Source: Xanthobacter aminoxidans (lineage in GTDB: Bacteria > Pseudomonadota > Alphaproteobacteria > Rhizobiales > Xanthobacteraceae). Taken from it: a stretch of DNA of 64,000 nt. How positions within the stretch are numbered: the first letter of the stretch is position 1; every line of letters starts with the position of its first letter. The stretch covers positions 62,001 to 126,000 of the forward strand of contig NZ_JAMJXC010000008.1 of the NCBI RefSeq assembly GCF_023571765.1, written 5' to 3'. Shown here in pieces: positions 52,217 through 60,843 of the stretch. The notes beneath the pieces were generated by a model. That model was not told where the DNA came from. It made no database searches and saw only the letters and a program-made list of their open reading frames with translations. The position numbers and the translations under genes are program-made.

Positions 52217-52296
52217 CGTTACCTCCCTGTGACCCGCTCTCGTTCAAGCCACTTGCCAGCGGTCTACCCCTCTGTATATTCGACTTCGAAAAAAGA

Positions 52297-52318
52297 ACAG
52301 ACGTTCTGTCTAGAAGAA
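52297..52318. promoter_or_regulatory. Overlapping inverted repeats: ACAGA-CGT-TCTGT and TTCTGT-N5-AGAA
   Basis: ACAGA-CGT-TCTGT (52297-52309) overlaps TTCTGT-CTAGA-AGAA (52304-52318); widened by two bases each side, the latter is CGTTCT-N7-AGAACG with perfect 6-bp arms. The same TTCTGT-N5-AGAA pattern is upstream of the Bug-type binding protein at 59224-59238. Candidate operator for one regulator acting at both places. Confidence 0.5.
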
Positions 52319-52327
52319 CGATAATCG
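52319..52327. promoter_or_regulatory. CGATAATCG palindrome, IclR/PcaR-like core
   Basis: CGAT-A-ATCG is the exact central 9 bp of the PcaR (IclR family) operator GTTCGATAATCGCAC. It is 11 bp before the GTG of the operon that ends with an IclR gene, next to its GGGAGGAAG ribosome site. The flanks differ from the PcaR consensus. Confidence 0.4.
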
Positions 52328-52338
52328 GGAGGAAGCTG

Positions 52339-52728
52339 GTGGACTCAGAAGACGACGTGGTGGCGCGGCTCCTCCGCCTGCCCGACCTGCTCGAACGCGC
52401 GCCGGCCCTTCAGGAGCGCGGCCGCTTCCTCTCGGTTGATTGGCTCGTGGGCGTTCCCGGCCGGCCCTTCCGGGTCCGGATCGAGCAGGGACGCATCGTC
52501 CGCATGGACGAGGCGCCGAAGGTGATGGCGAACTGGCGTTTCGCCTATCGCGCGCGCCCCGAGGCGTGGATGGAGTTCTGGCAGCCCATGCCGAAGGCGG
52601 GCTGGCACGACCTTCTGGCCCTAACCAAGCGGGGAGCGGCGACGCTGGAGGGTGACCTCCACCCCTTCATCGCCAACCTCCAGTATTTCAAGGACCTTCT
52701 GGCGCTGCCGCGGGAGGTGCGGGCATGA
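52339..52728 (+). CDS. 129-residue protein of unknown function, SCP2-like in size and layout
   Basis: A soluble 129-residue protein with no signal or membrane segment. GTG 52339 is fixed by GGGAGGAAG upstream. Sequence features are an N-terminal helix (VVARLLRLPDLLERAPAL), a beta-rich middle (RPFRVRIEQGRIVRM, VMANWRFAYRARPEAWMEFW) and a helical end (LHPFIANLQYFKDLLALPRE). The pattern of a strand pair, then a residue run ending in a sterol-carrier-like groove, resembles SCP2 domain proteins, but I cannot name it with certainty. Its stop overlaps the alpha/beta hydrolase start, so it may bind that enzyme's substrate or the enzyme itself (inference). Confidence 0.72.
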   Translation: MDSEDDVVARLLRLPDLLERAPALQERGRFLSVDWLVGVPGRPFRVRIEQGRIVRMDEAPKVMANWRFAYRARPEAWMEFWQPMPKAGWHDLLALTKRGAATLEGDLHPFIANLQYFKDLLALPREVRA

Positions 52729-53597
52729 GCACGACCGTTCCCGCGCCCATCGAGCCGATGATCGGCCGCTATGTGACCTTCCCCATCGAAGGCCGGCCGC
52801 ATCGCGTCTATTTCGAGGAGGCCGGCGCCGGCATTCCGCTCGTCTGCCTGCACACCGCAGGCTCGGACGGACGCCAGTGGCGCCACCTTATGACCGATCC
52901 CGAGATCACGCAGCACTTCCGCGTCATCGCCTTCGATCTGCCGTTCCACGGCAAGTCCAATCCGCCCGAGGACTGGGACGGCACCGAATATCGCCTCACC
53001 ACGGCGGCCTACACCGCCACCATCCGCGCCTTCTGCGGCGCGCTCCGACTTGAGAAGCCGGTGGTGATGGGCTGCTCCATCGGCGGGCGCATCGTGCTCA
53101 ACCTTGCCATCGATCACGCTGCGGAGTTTTCCGCGCTGATCGGCCTCGAGGCGGCCGATTTCCAGCAGCCCTGGTACGACACGGAATGGCTCAACCGGCC
53201 CGATGTCCACGGCGGCGAAGCCTGTGCGGCGCTGGTTTCCGGCCTGATGTCGCCCGACCTCCCCCCTGCGCGGCGCATGGAAACGCTGTGGCACTACAAG
53301 CAGAGCGGGCCGGGCGTGTTCAAGGGCGACCTGTATTTCTACCGCGTCGATGGCGACCTGCGCGGTCGCACCGCCGCCATCGACACCAAGGTCTGCCCGC
53401 TCTACCTGCTCACGGGCGAATACGACTATTCCTGCTCGCCCGACGACACGCTCCGCACCGCCCGCTCCATTTCCGGGGCGCAGGTAACGGTGATGGAGCG
53501 TCTCGGCCACTTCCCCATGAGTGAGAACCCCGAGCAGTTCCGCCGCTACATCGCGCCCGTGCTGGACGACGTCCGGCGGCGCGCCAGCCAACCATAA
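52725..53597 (+). CDS. Alpha/beta hydrolase
   Basis: A 290-residue alpha/beta hydrolase. The oxyanion segment is LVCLHTAGSDGRQWRHL, the nucleophile Ser is in MGCSIGGRIV (GxSxG), the acid is in LTGEYDYSCSPDD and the His is in ERLGHFPMSENPEQF. It resembles C-C bond or lactone hydrolases of the MhpC/PcaD type in layout. ATGA overlap with the 129-aa gene and a 32-nt gap to the binding-protein gene indicate an operon whose other enzymes are an aldehyde dehydrogenase and a beta-hydroxyacid dehydrogenase. The substrate is unknown. Confidence 0.89.
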   Translation: MSTTVPAPIEPMIGRYVTFPIEGRPHRVYFEEAGAGIPLVCLHTAGSDGRQWRHLMTDPEITQHFRVIAFDLPFHGKSNPPEDWDGTEYRLTTAAYTATIRAFCGALRLEKPVVMGCSIGGRIVLNLAIDHAAEFSALIGLEAADFQQPWYDTEWLNRPDVHGGEACAALVSGLMSPDLPPARRMETLWHYKQSGPGVFKGDLYFYRVDGDLRGRTAAIDTKVCPLYLLTGEYDYSCSPDDTLRTARSISGAQVTVMERLGHFPMSENPEQFRRYIAPVLDDVRRRASQP

Positions 53598-53629
53598 CCC
53601 AAGAAAGAAAACCGAGGAGGAAACCCAGA

Positions 53630-54844
53630 ATGAAGACAACGAAGAGGCTCGCCGCGGCCGCCCTTGGCATGGCCCTCGCCACCGCCCCCGTCGCGGCACG
53701 GGCCGCCGATGACGTGATCCGCATCGGCATCCTAAACGACCAGTCCGGCGTGTTCGCCGACAACGGCGGGCGCGGTTCCGTCATCGCCGCCAAGCTGGCG
53801 GCGGAAGACTTCGCCAACGAAGTGATCGGTCAGCGCATCGAGATCATCGATGCCGACCACCAGAACAAGGCGGACATCGCCTCCGCCACCGCCCGCAAGT
53901 GGTTCGATACCCAGGGCGTGGATCTGATCGCGGACGGCGCGGCCTCCTCGGCCGGCTTCGCGATCCTGGAGGCGGCCAAGGAGCGCAAGAAGATCTTCAT
54001 CGTGAACGGCCCGGCCTCGTCGGACTTCACGGGCAAGGCCTGCTCGCCCTACTCCTTCCACTTCACCTACGACACCTACGCGCTGGCCAAGATCACCAGC
54101 CAGGCCATCACCAAGGCCGGCGGCAAGAGCTGGTATTTCATCACGGCGGACTACGCCTTCGGCCACGCGCTCCAGCGCGACGCCACCAAGTTCATCGAGG
54201 CGGCAGGCGGCAAGGTGGTCGGCCAGGCGGCCCATCCGCTCGGCACCAACGACTTCTCCTCCTTCCTCCTTCAGGCGCAGGCCTCGAAGGCGAACGTGGT
54301 GGGCCTCGCCACCTCGGGCCGCGACGTGCAGACCGCCATCAAGCAGGCGGGCGAATTCGGCATCGTCGAGGGCGGGCAGCAGCTCGCCGGCCTCCTCGTC
54401 TTCATCACCGACGTGAAGGCGCTGGGCGTGAAGGCCGCGCAGGGCCTGAAGGTGACCACCTCCTTCTACTGGGACCTCACCGACGAGACCCGCGCCTGGA
54501 CCAAGCGCTTCCAGGCCCAGATGGGCGGGCGTGTCCCCTCCATGATCCATGCCGGCGTCTATAGCGGCGTGAAGCACTATCTGGCGGCGGTGAAGGCGCT
54601 CGGCACCAAGGACGGCGAGAAAGTCGCCGCCAAGATGCACGAGATGAAGGTCAACGACATGTACAACAAGGATGTCGTGATCCGCGCCGATGGCCGCGTG
54701 CTGCACGACATGTACCTGATGCAGGTGAAGACACCGGCGGAGTCGAAGTACGAGTTCGACTATTACAAGACGGTCGAGCGCTTCCCCGGCTCCGAATCCT
54801 TCCGCCCCCTGAGCGAGAGCGAGTGCCCGCTCGTCAAGCGCTGA
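53630..54844 (+). CDS. ABC transporter substrate-binding protein, Peripla_BP_6 type
   Basis: A 404-residue periplasmic binding protein. The Sec signal is about 25 residues (MKTTKRLAAAALGMALATAP, cleavage after ARA). The mature part starts DDVIRIGILNDQSGVFADNGG, as in aromatic-acid and urea/amide binding LivK relatives. No Liv permease or ATPase genes accompany it in the window, so it must use a transporter encoded elsewhere. GAGGAGG precedes the ATG. Operon neighbours suggest a ligand that ends as an aldehyde (inference). Confidence 0.9.
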   Translation: MKTTKRLAAAALGMALATAPVAARAADDVIRIGILNDQSGVFADNGGRGSVIAAKLAAEDFANEVIGQRIEIIDADHQNKADIASATARKWFDTQGVDLIADGAASSAGFAILEAAKERKKIFIVNGPASSDFTGKACSPYSFHFTYDTYALAKITSQAITKAGGKSWYFITADYAFGHALQRDATKFIEAAGGKVVGQAAHPLGTNDFSSFLLQAQASKANVVGLATSGRDVQTAIKQAGEFGIVEGGQQLAGLLVFITDVKALGVKAAQGLKVTTSFYWDLTDETRAWTKRFQAQMGGRVPSMIHAGVYSGVKHYLAAVKALGTKDGEKVAAKMHEMKVNDMYNKDVVIRADGRVLHDMYLMQVKTPAESKYEFDYYKTVERFPGSESFRPLSESECPLVKR

Positions 54845-54897
54845 TCCGCCTTGCCGCGCCCGCGCACGACGCGGGCCGGCTCCCCTGCGAGGATCTC

Positions 54898-56370
54898 ATG
54901 AGCCCATTGCCTTTCTTCGTCTCCGGAAAGCCCGTCACGGGCACCGGCCCCACCTTCGTCTCCCGCAACCCGGCGACCGGCGAGGTGAACTACGAACTCT
55001 CCGCCGCCTCCGCCGCCGATGTGGACGCCGCCGTCTCCTCGGCGCAGCAGGCCGTGCGGTCCGCCGCGTGGCGCAACATGCGGCCCCACGAGCGCGCCCG
55101 CATCATCGCCCGCATCGCCGATGGCATGGCCGCCAACGCCGATGAGCTTGCCGCCATCCAGATGCGCGAGAACGGCAAGGTCATCGCCGAGTGCCGCACC
55201 CAGGTGGCGAGCGCCATCGCCACCTTCCGCTACTTCGCGGCGGTCTGCGAGACGCTCGGCTCCGAGGTGACGCCGGCGCGCGGCGATTACCTGTCCATGA
55301 CGGTCTATGAGCCCATGGGCGTCATCGCCGCCATCACCCCCTGGAATTCGCCGCTCACCATGGAGGCCCAGAAGGTGGCCCCGGCGCTCGCCGCCGGCAA
55401 CGCCATCATCGTGAAGCCGTCCGAGGTGACGCCCACCGCCGCCATTCTCGTCGCCCGCATCGCCGCGGAAGCGGGACTGCCCCCCGGCATCCTCAATGTG
55501 GTGACCGGCCTCGGCGGCGATACCGGCGTCGCGCTGGTGCAGCATCCGGGCGTGCGCATGGTGTCGTTCACCGGCGGCACCGGCACCGGGCGCGCCATCG
55601 GCCGCATCTGCGCCGACCGGCTCATTCCCGCCGCGCTGGAACTCGGCGGCAAGTCGCCGAACATCGTGTTCGAGGACGCCGATCTCGATGCGGCGGTGGC
55701 CGGTGTCATGGGCGGCATCTTCGAAGGCTCCGGCCAGTCCTGCGTCGCCGGCTCGCGCCTGTTCGTGCAGAAGTCCGTCTACAACGCCTTCGTCGATCGC
55801 CTGAAGGCGAAGACCGAGGCGCTGGCGGTGGGAATGCCCACGGAGCCGGCCTCGAAGATGGGGCCCCTCGCCTCCTTCCCCCACCGCGACCGGGTGGAAA
55901 GCATGGTGGACATCGCCCGCAAGGAGGGCGGCGACATCATCGCCGGCGGCCGCCGGCCCGACGCGGCCGCGCTTGCCAACGGCGCCTTCTATCTGCCCAC
56001 CCTCATCGGCGGGCTGACCAATGCGGCGCGGGTGGCACAGGAAGAGATCTTCGGCCCCGTGCTGGTGATCCTGCCCTTCTCCGACGAGGCGGACCTCGTC
56101 GCCCAGGCCAACGACAGCGTCTACGGCCTCGCCTGCGGCATCTGGACGGCCGACTACCGCCGCGCCTGGCGCATCGCGCGGGCCATCGAGGCCGGCACCA
56201 TCTGGATCAACACCTACAAGCAGCTCTCCGTGGCAACGCCGTTCGGCGGCTTCAAGGAAAGCGGCATCGGCCGCGAGAAGGGCATCTCGGGCGTCCGCCT
56301 CTACCAGCAGGCGAAGGGCATCTATTGGGACATGGGCAAGCTGGTGCCCGAGGAAGGCATGGGACAATGA
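54898..56370 (+). CDS. Aldehyde dehydrogenase family protein
   Basis: A 490-residue NAD(P) aldehyde dehydrogenase. The oxyanion Asn is in TPWNSPLT, the cofactor Lys is in IIVKPSEVTP, the general-base Glu is in LELGGKSPN, and the nucleophile Cys is in GQSCVAGSR; EEIFGPVLVI is conserved. ATG 54898 is preceded by GAGGAT and gives normal length; the open frame upstream has no family match. It oxidises an aldehyde made in the pathway to an acid. Its stop overlaps the next start (ATGA). Confidence 0.93.
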   Translation: MSPLPFFVSGKPVTGTGPTFVSRNPATGEVNYELSAASAADVDAAVSSAQQAVRSAAWRNMRPHERARIIARIADGMAANADELAAIQMRENGKVIAECRTQVASAIATFRYFAAVCETLGSEVTPARGDYLSMTVYEPMGVIAAITPWNSPLTMEAQKVAPALAAGNAIIVKPSEVTPTAAILVARIAAEAGLPPGILNVVTGLGGDTGVALVQHPGVRMVSFTGGTGTGRAIGRICADRLIPAALELGGKSPNIVFEDADLDAAVAGVMGGIFEGSGQSCVAGSRLFVQKSVYNAFVDRLKAKTEALAVGMPTEPASKMGPLASFPHRDRVESMVDIARKEGGDIIAGGRRPDAAALANGAFYLPTLIGGLTNAARVAQEEIFGPVLVILPFSDEADLVAQANDSVYGLACGIWTADYRRAWRIARAIEAGTIWINTYKQLSVATPFGGFKESGIGREKGISGVRLYQQAKGIYWDMGKLVPEEGMGQ

Positions 56371-57248
56371 GCGGCAGCGTCGGTTTCATCGGGCTCGGCG
56401 TCATGGGCGAGCCCATGTGCCGCAACCTCGCACAGAAGAGCGGGCGGCCGGTCATTGGCTTCGACCGGGCGGACGCGCCGCTGGAGCGGCTCGCCGCTTC
56501 CGGGGTGACCCGCGCGGCCAGCCTCTCCGCGCTATCCGAGGCGTGCGACGTGATCTTCATGGCCCTCCCGAGCGGCGCCCATGTGGAGGCCGTGACCCTT
56601 GGCGCGGACGGCCTTCTCGCCCATGCCCGTCCGGGGCAGGTGATCGTGGACCTCGGCACCTCGCCGGTGGAGCTGACGCGGGACATCGCGGCGAAGTTCG
56701 TCGCGGCCGACGCGCGCTATGCGGATGCGCCCATCGCGCGCACCCGTCAGGCGGCCGAGGAAGGCACGCTCTCCATCATGGTCGGCGCGGATCAGCCGAC
56801 GTTCGACGTCGTCCGCCCGCTGCTCGCCACCTTCGCCAGCGACATCACCCATTGCGGGCCGATCGGAGCGGGGCAGATCGTCAAGATCCTGAACAACATG
56901 GTGCTGGTGGAGACGGTGGTGGCGCTGAGCGAGGCGATGGCCACGGCCACGCGCGCCGGTGTCGACGGCAAGCTGCTGTTCGAAACCCTGATGAAGGGAT
57001 CGGCCGACAGCTTCGCCCTGCGCAACCACGGCATGAAGGCGGTGGTGGCGGAGACCTTCCCGGAGCGCGCCTTCTCCACCACCTATGCCCGCAAGGACAT
57101 CGGCTACGCGCTGTCCCTCGCCCAGTCCGTGGGGCTGCGGCTGCAAGGCGCGGAACTCGCCGACCAGTTGCTGGAGAAGACGCAGGCCGAGGGGTTTGGC
57201 GATCTCTACTGGCCCGTGGTCAGCCGCATCGTCGCCAAATCGAACTGA
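56367..57248 (+). CDS. 3-hydroxyisobutyrate dehydrogenase-family dehydrogenase
   Basis: A 293-residue NAD(P) beta-hydroxyacid dehydrogenase. It begins SVGFIGLGVMGEPMCRNLA; the substrate motif is variant (DAPIARTRQAAEEGTLSIM instead of DAPVSGG), and the catalytic Lys is in GAGQIVKILNNMV. The DAPIARTRQAA form suggests a different substrate from the paralogue at 46532. ATG 56367 overlaps the aldehyde dehydrogenase stop, so the two act in one pathway. It may oxidise a hydroxyacid to a semialdehyde for the aldehyde dehydrogenase (inference). Confidence 0.9.
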   Translation: MSGSVGFIGLGVMGEPMCRNLAQKSGRPVIGFDRADAPLERLAASGVTRAASLSALSEACDVIFMALPSGAHVEAVTLGADGLLAHARPGQVIVDLGTSPVELTRDIAAKFVAADARYADAPIARTRQAAEEGTLSIMVGADQPTFDVVRPLLATFASDITHCGPIGAGQIVKILNNMVLVETVVALSEAMATATRAGVDGKLLFETLMKGSADSFALRNHGMKAVVAETFPERAFSTTYARKDIGYALSLAQSVGLRLQGAELADQLLEKTQAEGFGDLYWPVVSRIVAKSN

Positions 57249-57377
57249 GGCCCGAGCCGGGGCCGAGACCAGACCGCTCCCTGCGGGCAACCTCGCACCG
57301 CAGGAAGCGTTCCAATTGCCGGCCGCTTCTGCGATCATCCATCGCCCGTTCGGCTCAGGCCGGCGGGCGTACTGGAG

Positions 57378-58142
57378 ATGCGTGTGTCCGAGTCCAAGAC
57401 CCTCAGTGCGCCTGACGGCGGCGGCGTCGCCGCCGTGGAGCGGGCGCTCACCATCGTCAGCGCGCTGGAGCGCGCGAACGGTCCCGTCAGCCTGGCGGAT
57501 CTCTCCCGTTTGACGGGGTTCTACAAAAGCACCATCCTCCGCCTCATGGCCTCGCTGGAAGGCAACGGCTACGTCACGCGCCTGCGCGATGGCGGGTACG
57601 ATCTCGGGCCGGCCGCCTTCCGCCTCGGCATCGCCTATGAGCGGCGCAACGGGCTGCGCGGCCATGTGATGCCGGTTCTGCAGGATCTGGTGGAGCGCGG
57701 GACCGAAAGCTCGTCCTTCCATGTCCGGCAGGATGCCGGCCACCGCCTGTGCCTGTTCCGGGTGGATTCGCGCCATGCGACGCTCGACAGGGTGGCGGCG
57801 GGCGATGTCTATCCCATACGGGTCGGCGCCGGCGGGCATGTCCTGCTGGCCTTCGACGGTGAAGCGGGGCCGCGCTACGACGCAATCCGCACCGAAGGCT
57901 TGGCGGTGTCCCTGGGCGAACGCGATCCCGCCTGCGCGGCGGTTGCCGCGCCCGTATTCGGCCCCGCGGGGCTATTTGGCACGCTCTCCTTGTCAGGCCC
58001 ACGCGAGCGCTTTTCGCCGGAGCAGGTCGCCATCATGCGCGCCGAGCTTCTGCCGCAGGCGGAGCGGCTGACGCGCACGCTCGGCGGTACCTGGCCTCAT
58101 TTCCAGCGTCCCACCGGAAAGGTCGAGCGCGGCGCCGCCTGA
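57378..58142 (+). CDS. IclR-family transcriptional regulator
   Basis: A 254-residue IclR protein with the winged helix at about 18-75 (AVERALTIVSALERANGPVS, LADLSRLTGFYKSTILRLMASLE) and a C-terminal effector domain (GLRGHVMPVLQDLVERGTES; VGAGGHVLLAF). The GGAG at 57374 is too close to ATG 57378, so GTG 57384 may be the true start (two residues shorter). It ends the hydrolase/ALDH operon with a 129-nt gap and probably regulates it; a PcaR-like CGATAATCG core lies before the operon's first gene. Confidence 0.9.
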   Translation: MRVSESKTLSAPDGGGVAAVERALTIVSALERANGPVSLADLSRLTGFYKSTILRLMASLEGNGYVTRLRDGGYDLGPAAFRLGIAYERRNGLRGHVMPVLQDLVERGTESSSFHVRQDAGHRLCLFRVDSRHATLDRVAAGDVYPIRVGAGGHVLLAFDGEAGPRYDAIRTEGLAVSLGERDPACAAVAAPVFGPAGLFGTLSLSGPRERFSPEQVAIMRAELLPQAERLTRTLGGTWPHFQRPTGKVERGAA

Positions 58143-58210
58143 GGGACGGCGACACCGCGCCCGACACCCGCATCCCGGCCCGCGCCGAACGCGAACCGGG
58201 ACAGGGAGCC

Positions 58211-59188
58211 CTACTTGAGCGAAGCGCCGGAGGCCTTCACCGCGGCGGCCCACTTGCCGCTCTCCTCCTTCATGAAGGTCGCGAATTCGGCGGGCGTGCT
58301 GTTGACCACGTCGCCGCCGAGCTGCTCGATGCGGCGGCGCATGTCCGGCTCCGCGACGATCTTCGACACGTCGGCGTAGATCTTCTCCACCAGCTCCGGC
58401 TTGATCTTCGCCGGCGCCAGCAGGCCGAACCAGGTGGCGGCCTCGAAGTCCTTGACGCCGGCCTCGGCGAAGGTCGGCACCTGCGGCAGCGCGCCGAGGC
58501 GGCGGTTGTGGGCGACGGCGATCGCCTTCACCTTGCCGCTCTCGATGAGCGGAATGACGGCAGTGGCGGTGGCGAGCATCATCTGCACCTGCCCGCCCAT
58601 GAGATCGGTGAGGGCCGGCGCATCGCCCTTGTAGGGCACGTGGGTGATGCCGCTCTTGGTCGCGATCTTGAACAGCTCGCCGGAGAGATGCTGCGCGGTG
58701 CCGATGCCCGGGGAGGCGTAGTTCACCTTGTCCCCCTCCTTGGCCAGCCAGGCGAGGAACTCGGCCATGTTGGAAGCCGGCACCTGCGGGCTCACCACCA
58801 GAACCAGCGGCACCTTGGTGATGAGGGTGATGGGCGCGAAGTCCTTCAGCGCGTCGAAGGTCAGGCCGGGATAGAGGTGCCCCGAAATCGTGTGGGCGGA
58901 GGTCGTCATGTACAGCAGGTAGCCGTCCCCCGGCGCCTGCGCCACCGTCCGGGCGGCGATGGTGGTGCCGGCACCCGCGCGATTGTCCACCACGACCGCC
59001 TGGCCCCACGCCCCGGTGAGCTTTTCGGCCACGGCACGGGCCACGACGTCGGTGGCGCCGCCGGCGGCATAGGGCACGATCATCGTCACCGGCCGCGCCG
59101 GGTAAGTCTCCGCCGATGTGGGGCCGGCGAGGGCGATGCAACTCGCGAGGCAGCCGGCGACGGCAGCCATCATGCTTCGGAACGACAT
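58211..59188 (-). CDS. Tripartite tricarboxylate transporter substrate-binding protein (Bug/TctC family)
   Basis: A 325-residue periplasmic protein with a Sec signal of about 26 residues. The Bug hallmark segments are YPARPVTMIVPYAAGGATDVVAR and VVDNRAGAGTTIAA, plus NYASPGIGTAQHLSGELF. Bug proteins bind citrate, tricarballylate and many other acids. TctA and TctB membrane genes are missing in the window. It is divergent from tcuA, so it may be the receptor that replaces the TcuC transporter for tricarballylate or a related acid (inference). Confidence 0.91.
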   Translation of the reverse strand: MSFRSMMAAVAGCLASCIALAGPTSAETYPARPVTMIVPYAAGGATDVVARAVAEKLTGAWGQAVVVDNRAGAGTTIAARTVAQAPGDGYLLYMTTSAHTISGHLYPGLTFDALKDFAPITLITKVPLVLVVSPQVPASNMAEFLAWLAKEGDKVNYASPGIGTAQHLSGELFKIATKSGITHVPYKGDAPALTDLMGGQVQMMLATATAVIPLIESGKVKAIAVAHNRRLGALPQVPTFAEAGVKDFEAATWFGLLAPAKIKPELVEKIYADVSKIVAEPDMRRRIEQLGGDVVNSTPAEFATFMKEESGKWAAAVKASGASLK

Positions 59189-59223
59189 GTTTCCTCCTGA
59201 GCCGCTCTGTGCGGCCTTTTTGT

Positions 59224-59238
59224 TCTGTTAGACAGAAT
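59224..59238. promoter_or_regulatory. TTCTGT-TAG-ACAGAA perfect inverted repeat
   Basis: A 6-3-6 perfect palindrome 36 bp before the Bug-type gene start, at the edge of a T/A-rich run (GTTATTCTTTTTTATAA). It shares TTCTGT-N5-AGAA with the site at 52304-52318. A likely operator for the minus-strand promoter. Confidence 0.55.
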
Positions 59239-59312
59239 AGTTATTCTTTTTTATAACCGTCGCGAATTCGGGCCGGTACGTCAAGGGGTCGCTTGACGTG
59301 GACGGGAAACGC

Positions 59313-59342
59313 GCGCAGAAATCTGCGCACGACTGTATACAA
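59313..59342. promoter_or_regulatory. tcuA upstream operators: GCGCAGA-AA-TCTGCGC and CTGTATACAA
   Basis: A perfect 7-2-7 palindrome (59313-59328) is followed by TGTATACA (59334-59341), itself an 8-bp palindrome of the FadR/GntR operator style (TTGTATACAA-like). The combined word GCGCA-N3-CTGTATACAA recurs, slightly changed, upstream of tcuB at 61565. The GntR protein at 60844 is the obvious candidate. Confidence 0.6.
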
Positions 59343-59390
59343 TAGAATGCAGCCATGAGCGGGCGTATGGCGAGACGGGTGGAGGAGCGG

Positions 59391-60833
59391 ATGACGCGAG
59401 AGGGAGCCGAGGCGCAGACGGCAGCTGAAGCCTCCGCCGTGCTGGGCAGGCGCTGGGATGTGCTGGTGGTGGGCGGGGGCAACGCGGCCCTCTGCGCCGC
59501 CATCGCCGCGCGGCGGGACGGCGCGTCGGTTCTGGTGCTGGAAATGGCGCCGCGCTTCTACCGCGGCGGCAACACGCGCCACACCCGCAACATGCGCTGC
59601 GCCCACGACACCGCCACCGACACCCTGACCGGCCCCTACACCGAGGATGAGTTCTGGGACGACCTCAAGCGCGTCACCCAGGGCCATACGGACGAGGAAC
59701 TGGCCCGCTTCATGATCGCCCAGTCCAAGGACATGCTGGGCTGGATCACCGAGCAGGGCGTGCGGTTCCAGCCCTCCCTCGGCGGCACGCTGAGCCTCGG
59801 GCGCACCAATTCCTTCTTCCTCGGCGGTGGCCGCTCCATGCTGAACGCCCTCTACCAGACCGCCGAGCGGCTGGGGGTTGAGGTGCTGTACGACGCCGAG
59901 GTGGTGGACCTCGACATCGCCGACGGCTTCTTCCTCGGCGCCCAGGTGAAGCATGGCGGGCAGCGCCACATGGTGCGCGCGGGGGCTCTGGTGGCGGCCG
60001 CCGGCGGGTTCGAGGCCAACATCGACTGGCTCAAGGAATATTGGGGGCCGCCGGCGGAGAACTTCCTCATCCGCGGCACGCCCTACAACCGCGGCACCAT
60101 GCTGCGGATGTTGCTGGACAAGGGCGTGAAGCCGGTGGGCGATCCCACCCAGTGCCACGCGGTGGCCATCGATGCGCGCGCCCCCAAGTTCGACGGCGGC
60201 ATCATCACCCGGCTCGACTGCGTCGTGTTCGGCATCGTGATGAACAACAAGGCCGAGCGCTTCTACGACGAGGGCGAGGACTTCTGGCCCAAGCGCTACG
60301 CCATCTGGGGCCGGCTCGTGGCCCAGCAGCCGGACCAGATCGCCTACATCGTATTCGACGCCAAGTCGCTCACCTCCTTCATGCCCTCGCTTTACCCGCC
60401 CATCAGCGCGGCGACGCCGGAGGAACTGGCGGGCAAGCTCGGGCTCGATCCGCAGGCCTTCGCCGCCACCGTCGCGAACTTCAATGCGTCCATCGTGCCC
60501 GGCGGCAGCTTCGACCACACCGTGCTGGACGACTGCCGCACGGAAGGCCTTACCCCGCCCAAGACCCACTGGGCGCGGCCCATCGATACCGCACCGTTCT
60601 ATGCCTATCCGGTGCGCCCCGGCATCACCTTCACCTATCTCGGCGTGCGCGTGGACCGCGAGGCGCGGATGCAGATGGCGGACGGCTCAGCGGCGGCCAA
60701 CATGTTCGCCGCGGGCGAGATCATGGCCGGCAACGTGCTCGGCCGCGGCTATGCGGCGGGCATCGGCATGACCATCGGCAGCGTGTTCGGCCGCTGCGCC
60801 GGCACCGGGGCGGCCCGCAGTGTGCGCAACTAG
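59391..60833 (+). CDS. tcuA: FAD-dependent tricarballylate dehydrogenase TcuA
   Basis: A 480-residue flavoprotein of the FAD_binding_2/fumarate-reductase fold. The FAD motif VLVVGGGNAALCAAIAAR is near residue 26, RGGNTRHTRN follows, and FAAGEIMAGNVLGRGYAAG is at the C-terminus, as in TcuA. The start is ATG 59391, because GGAGGAGCGG lies directly before it; ATGs at 59355 and 59367 have no ribosome site and run into the operator. TcuA oxidises tricarballylate to cis-aconitate, and TcuB re-oxidises its FADH2. The related KSDD-type dehydrogenases are a less likely alternative. Confidence 0.9.
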   Translation: MTREGAEAQTAAEASAVLGRRWDVLVVGGGNAALCAAIAARRDGASVLVLEMAPRFYRGGNTRHTRNMRCAHDTATDTLTGPYTEDEFWDDLKRVTQGHTDEELARFMIAQSKDMLGWITEQGVRFQPSLGGTLSLGRTNSFFLGGGRSMLNALYQTAERLGVEVLYDAEVVDLDIADGFFLGAQVKHGGQRHMVRAGALVAAAGGFEANIDWLKEYWGPPAENFLIRGTPYNRGTMLRMLLDKGVKPVGDPTQCHAVAIDARAPKFDGGIITRLDCVVFGIVMNNKAERFYDEGEDFWPKRYAIWGRLVAQQPDQIAYIVFDAKSLTSFMPSLYPPISAATPEELAGKLGLDPQAFAATVANFNASIVPGGSFDHTVLDDCRTEGLTPPKTHWARPIDTAPFYAYPVRPGITFTYLGVRVDREARMQMADGSAAANMFAAGEIMAGNVLGRGYAAGIGMTIGSVFGRCAGTGAARSVRN

Positions 60834-60843
60834 CCGGAGCGCC

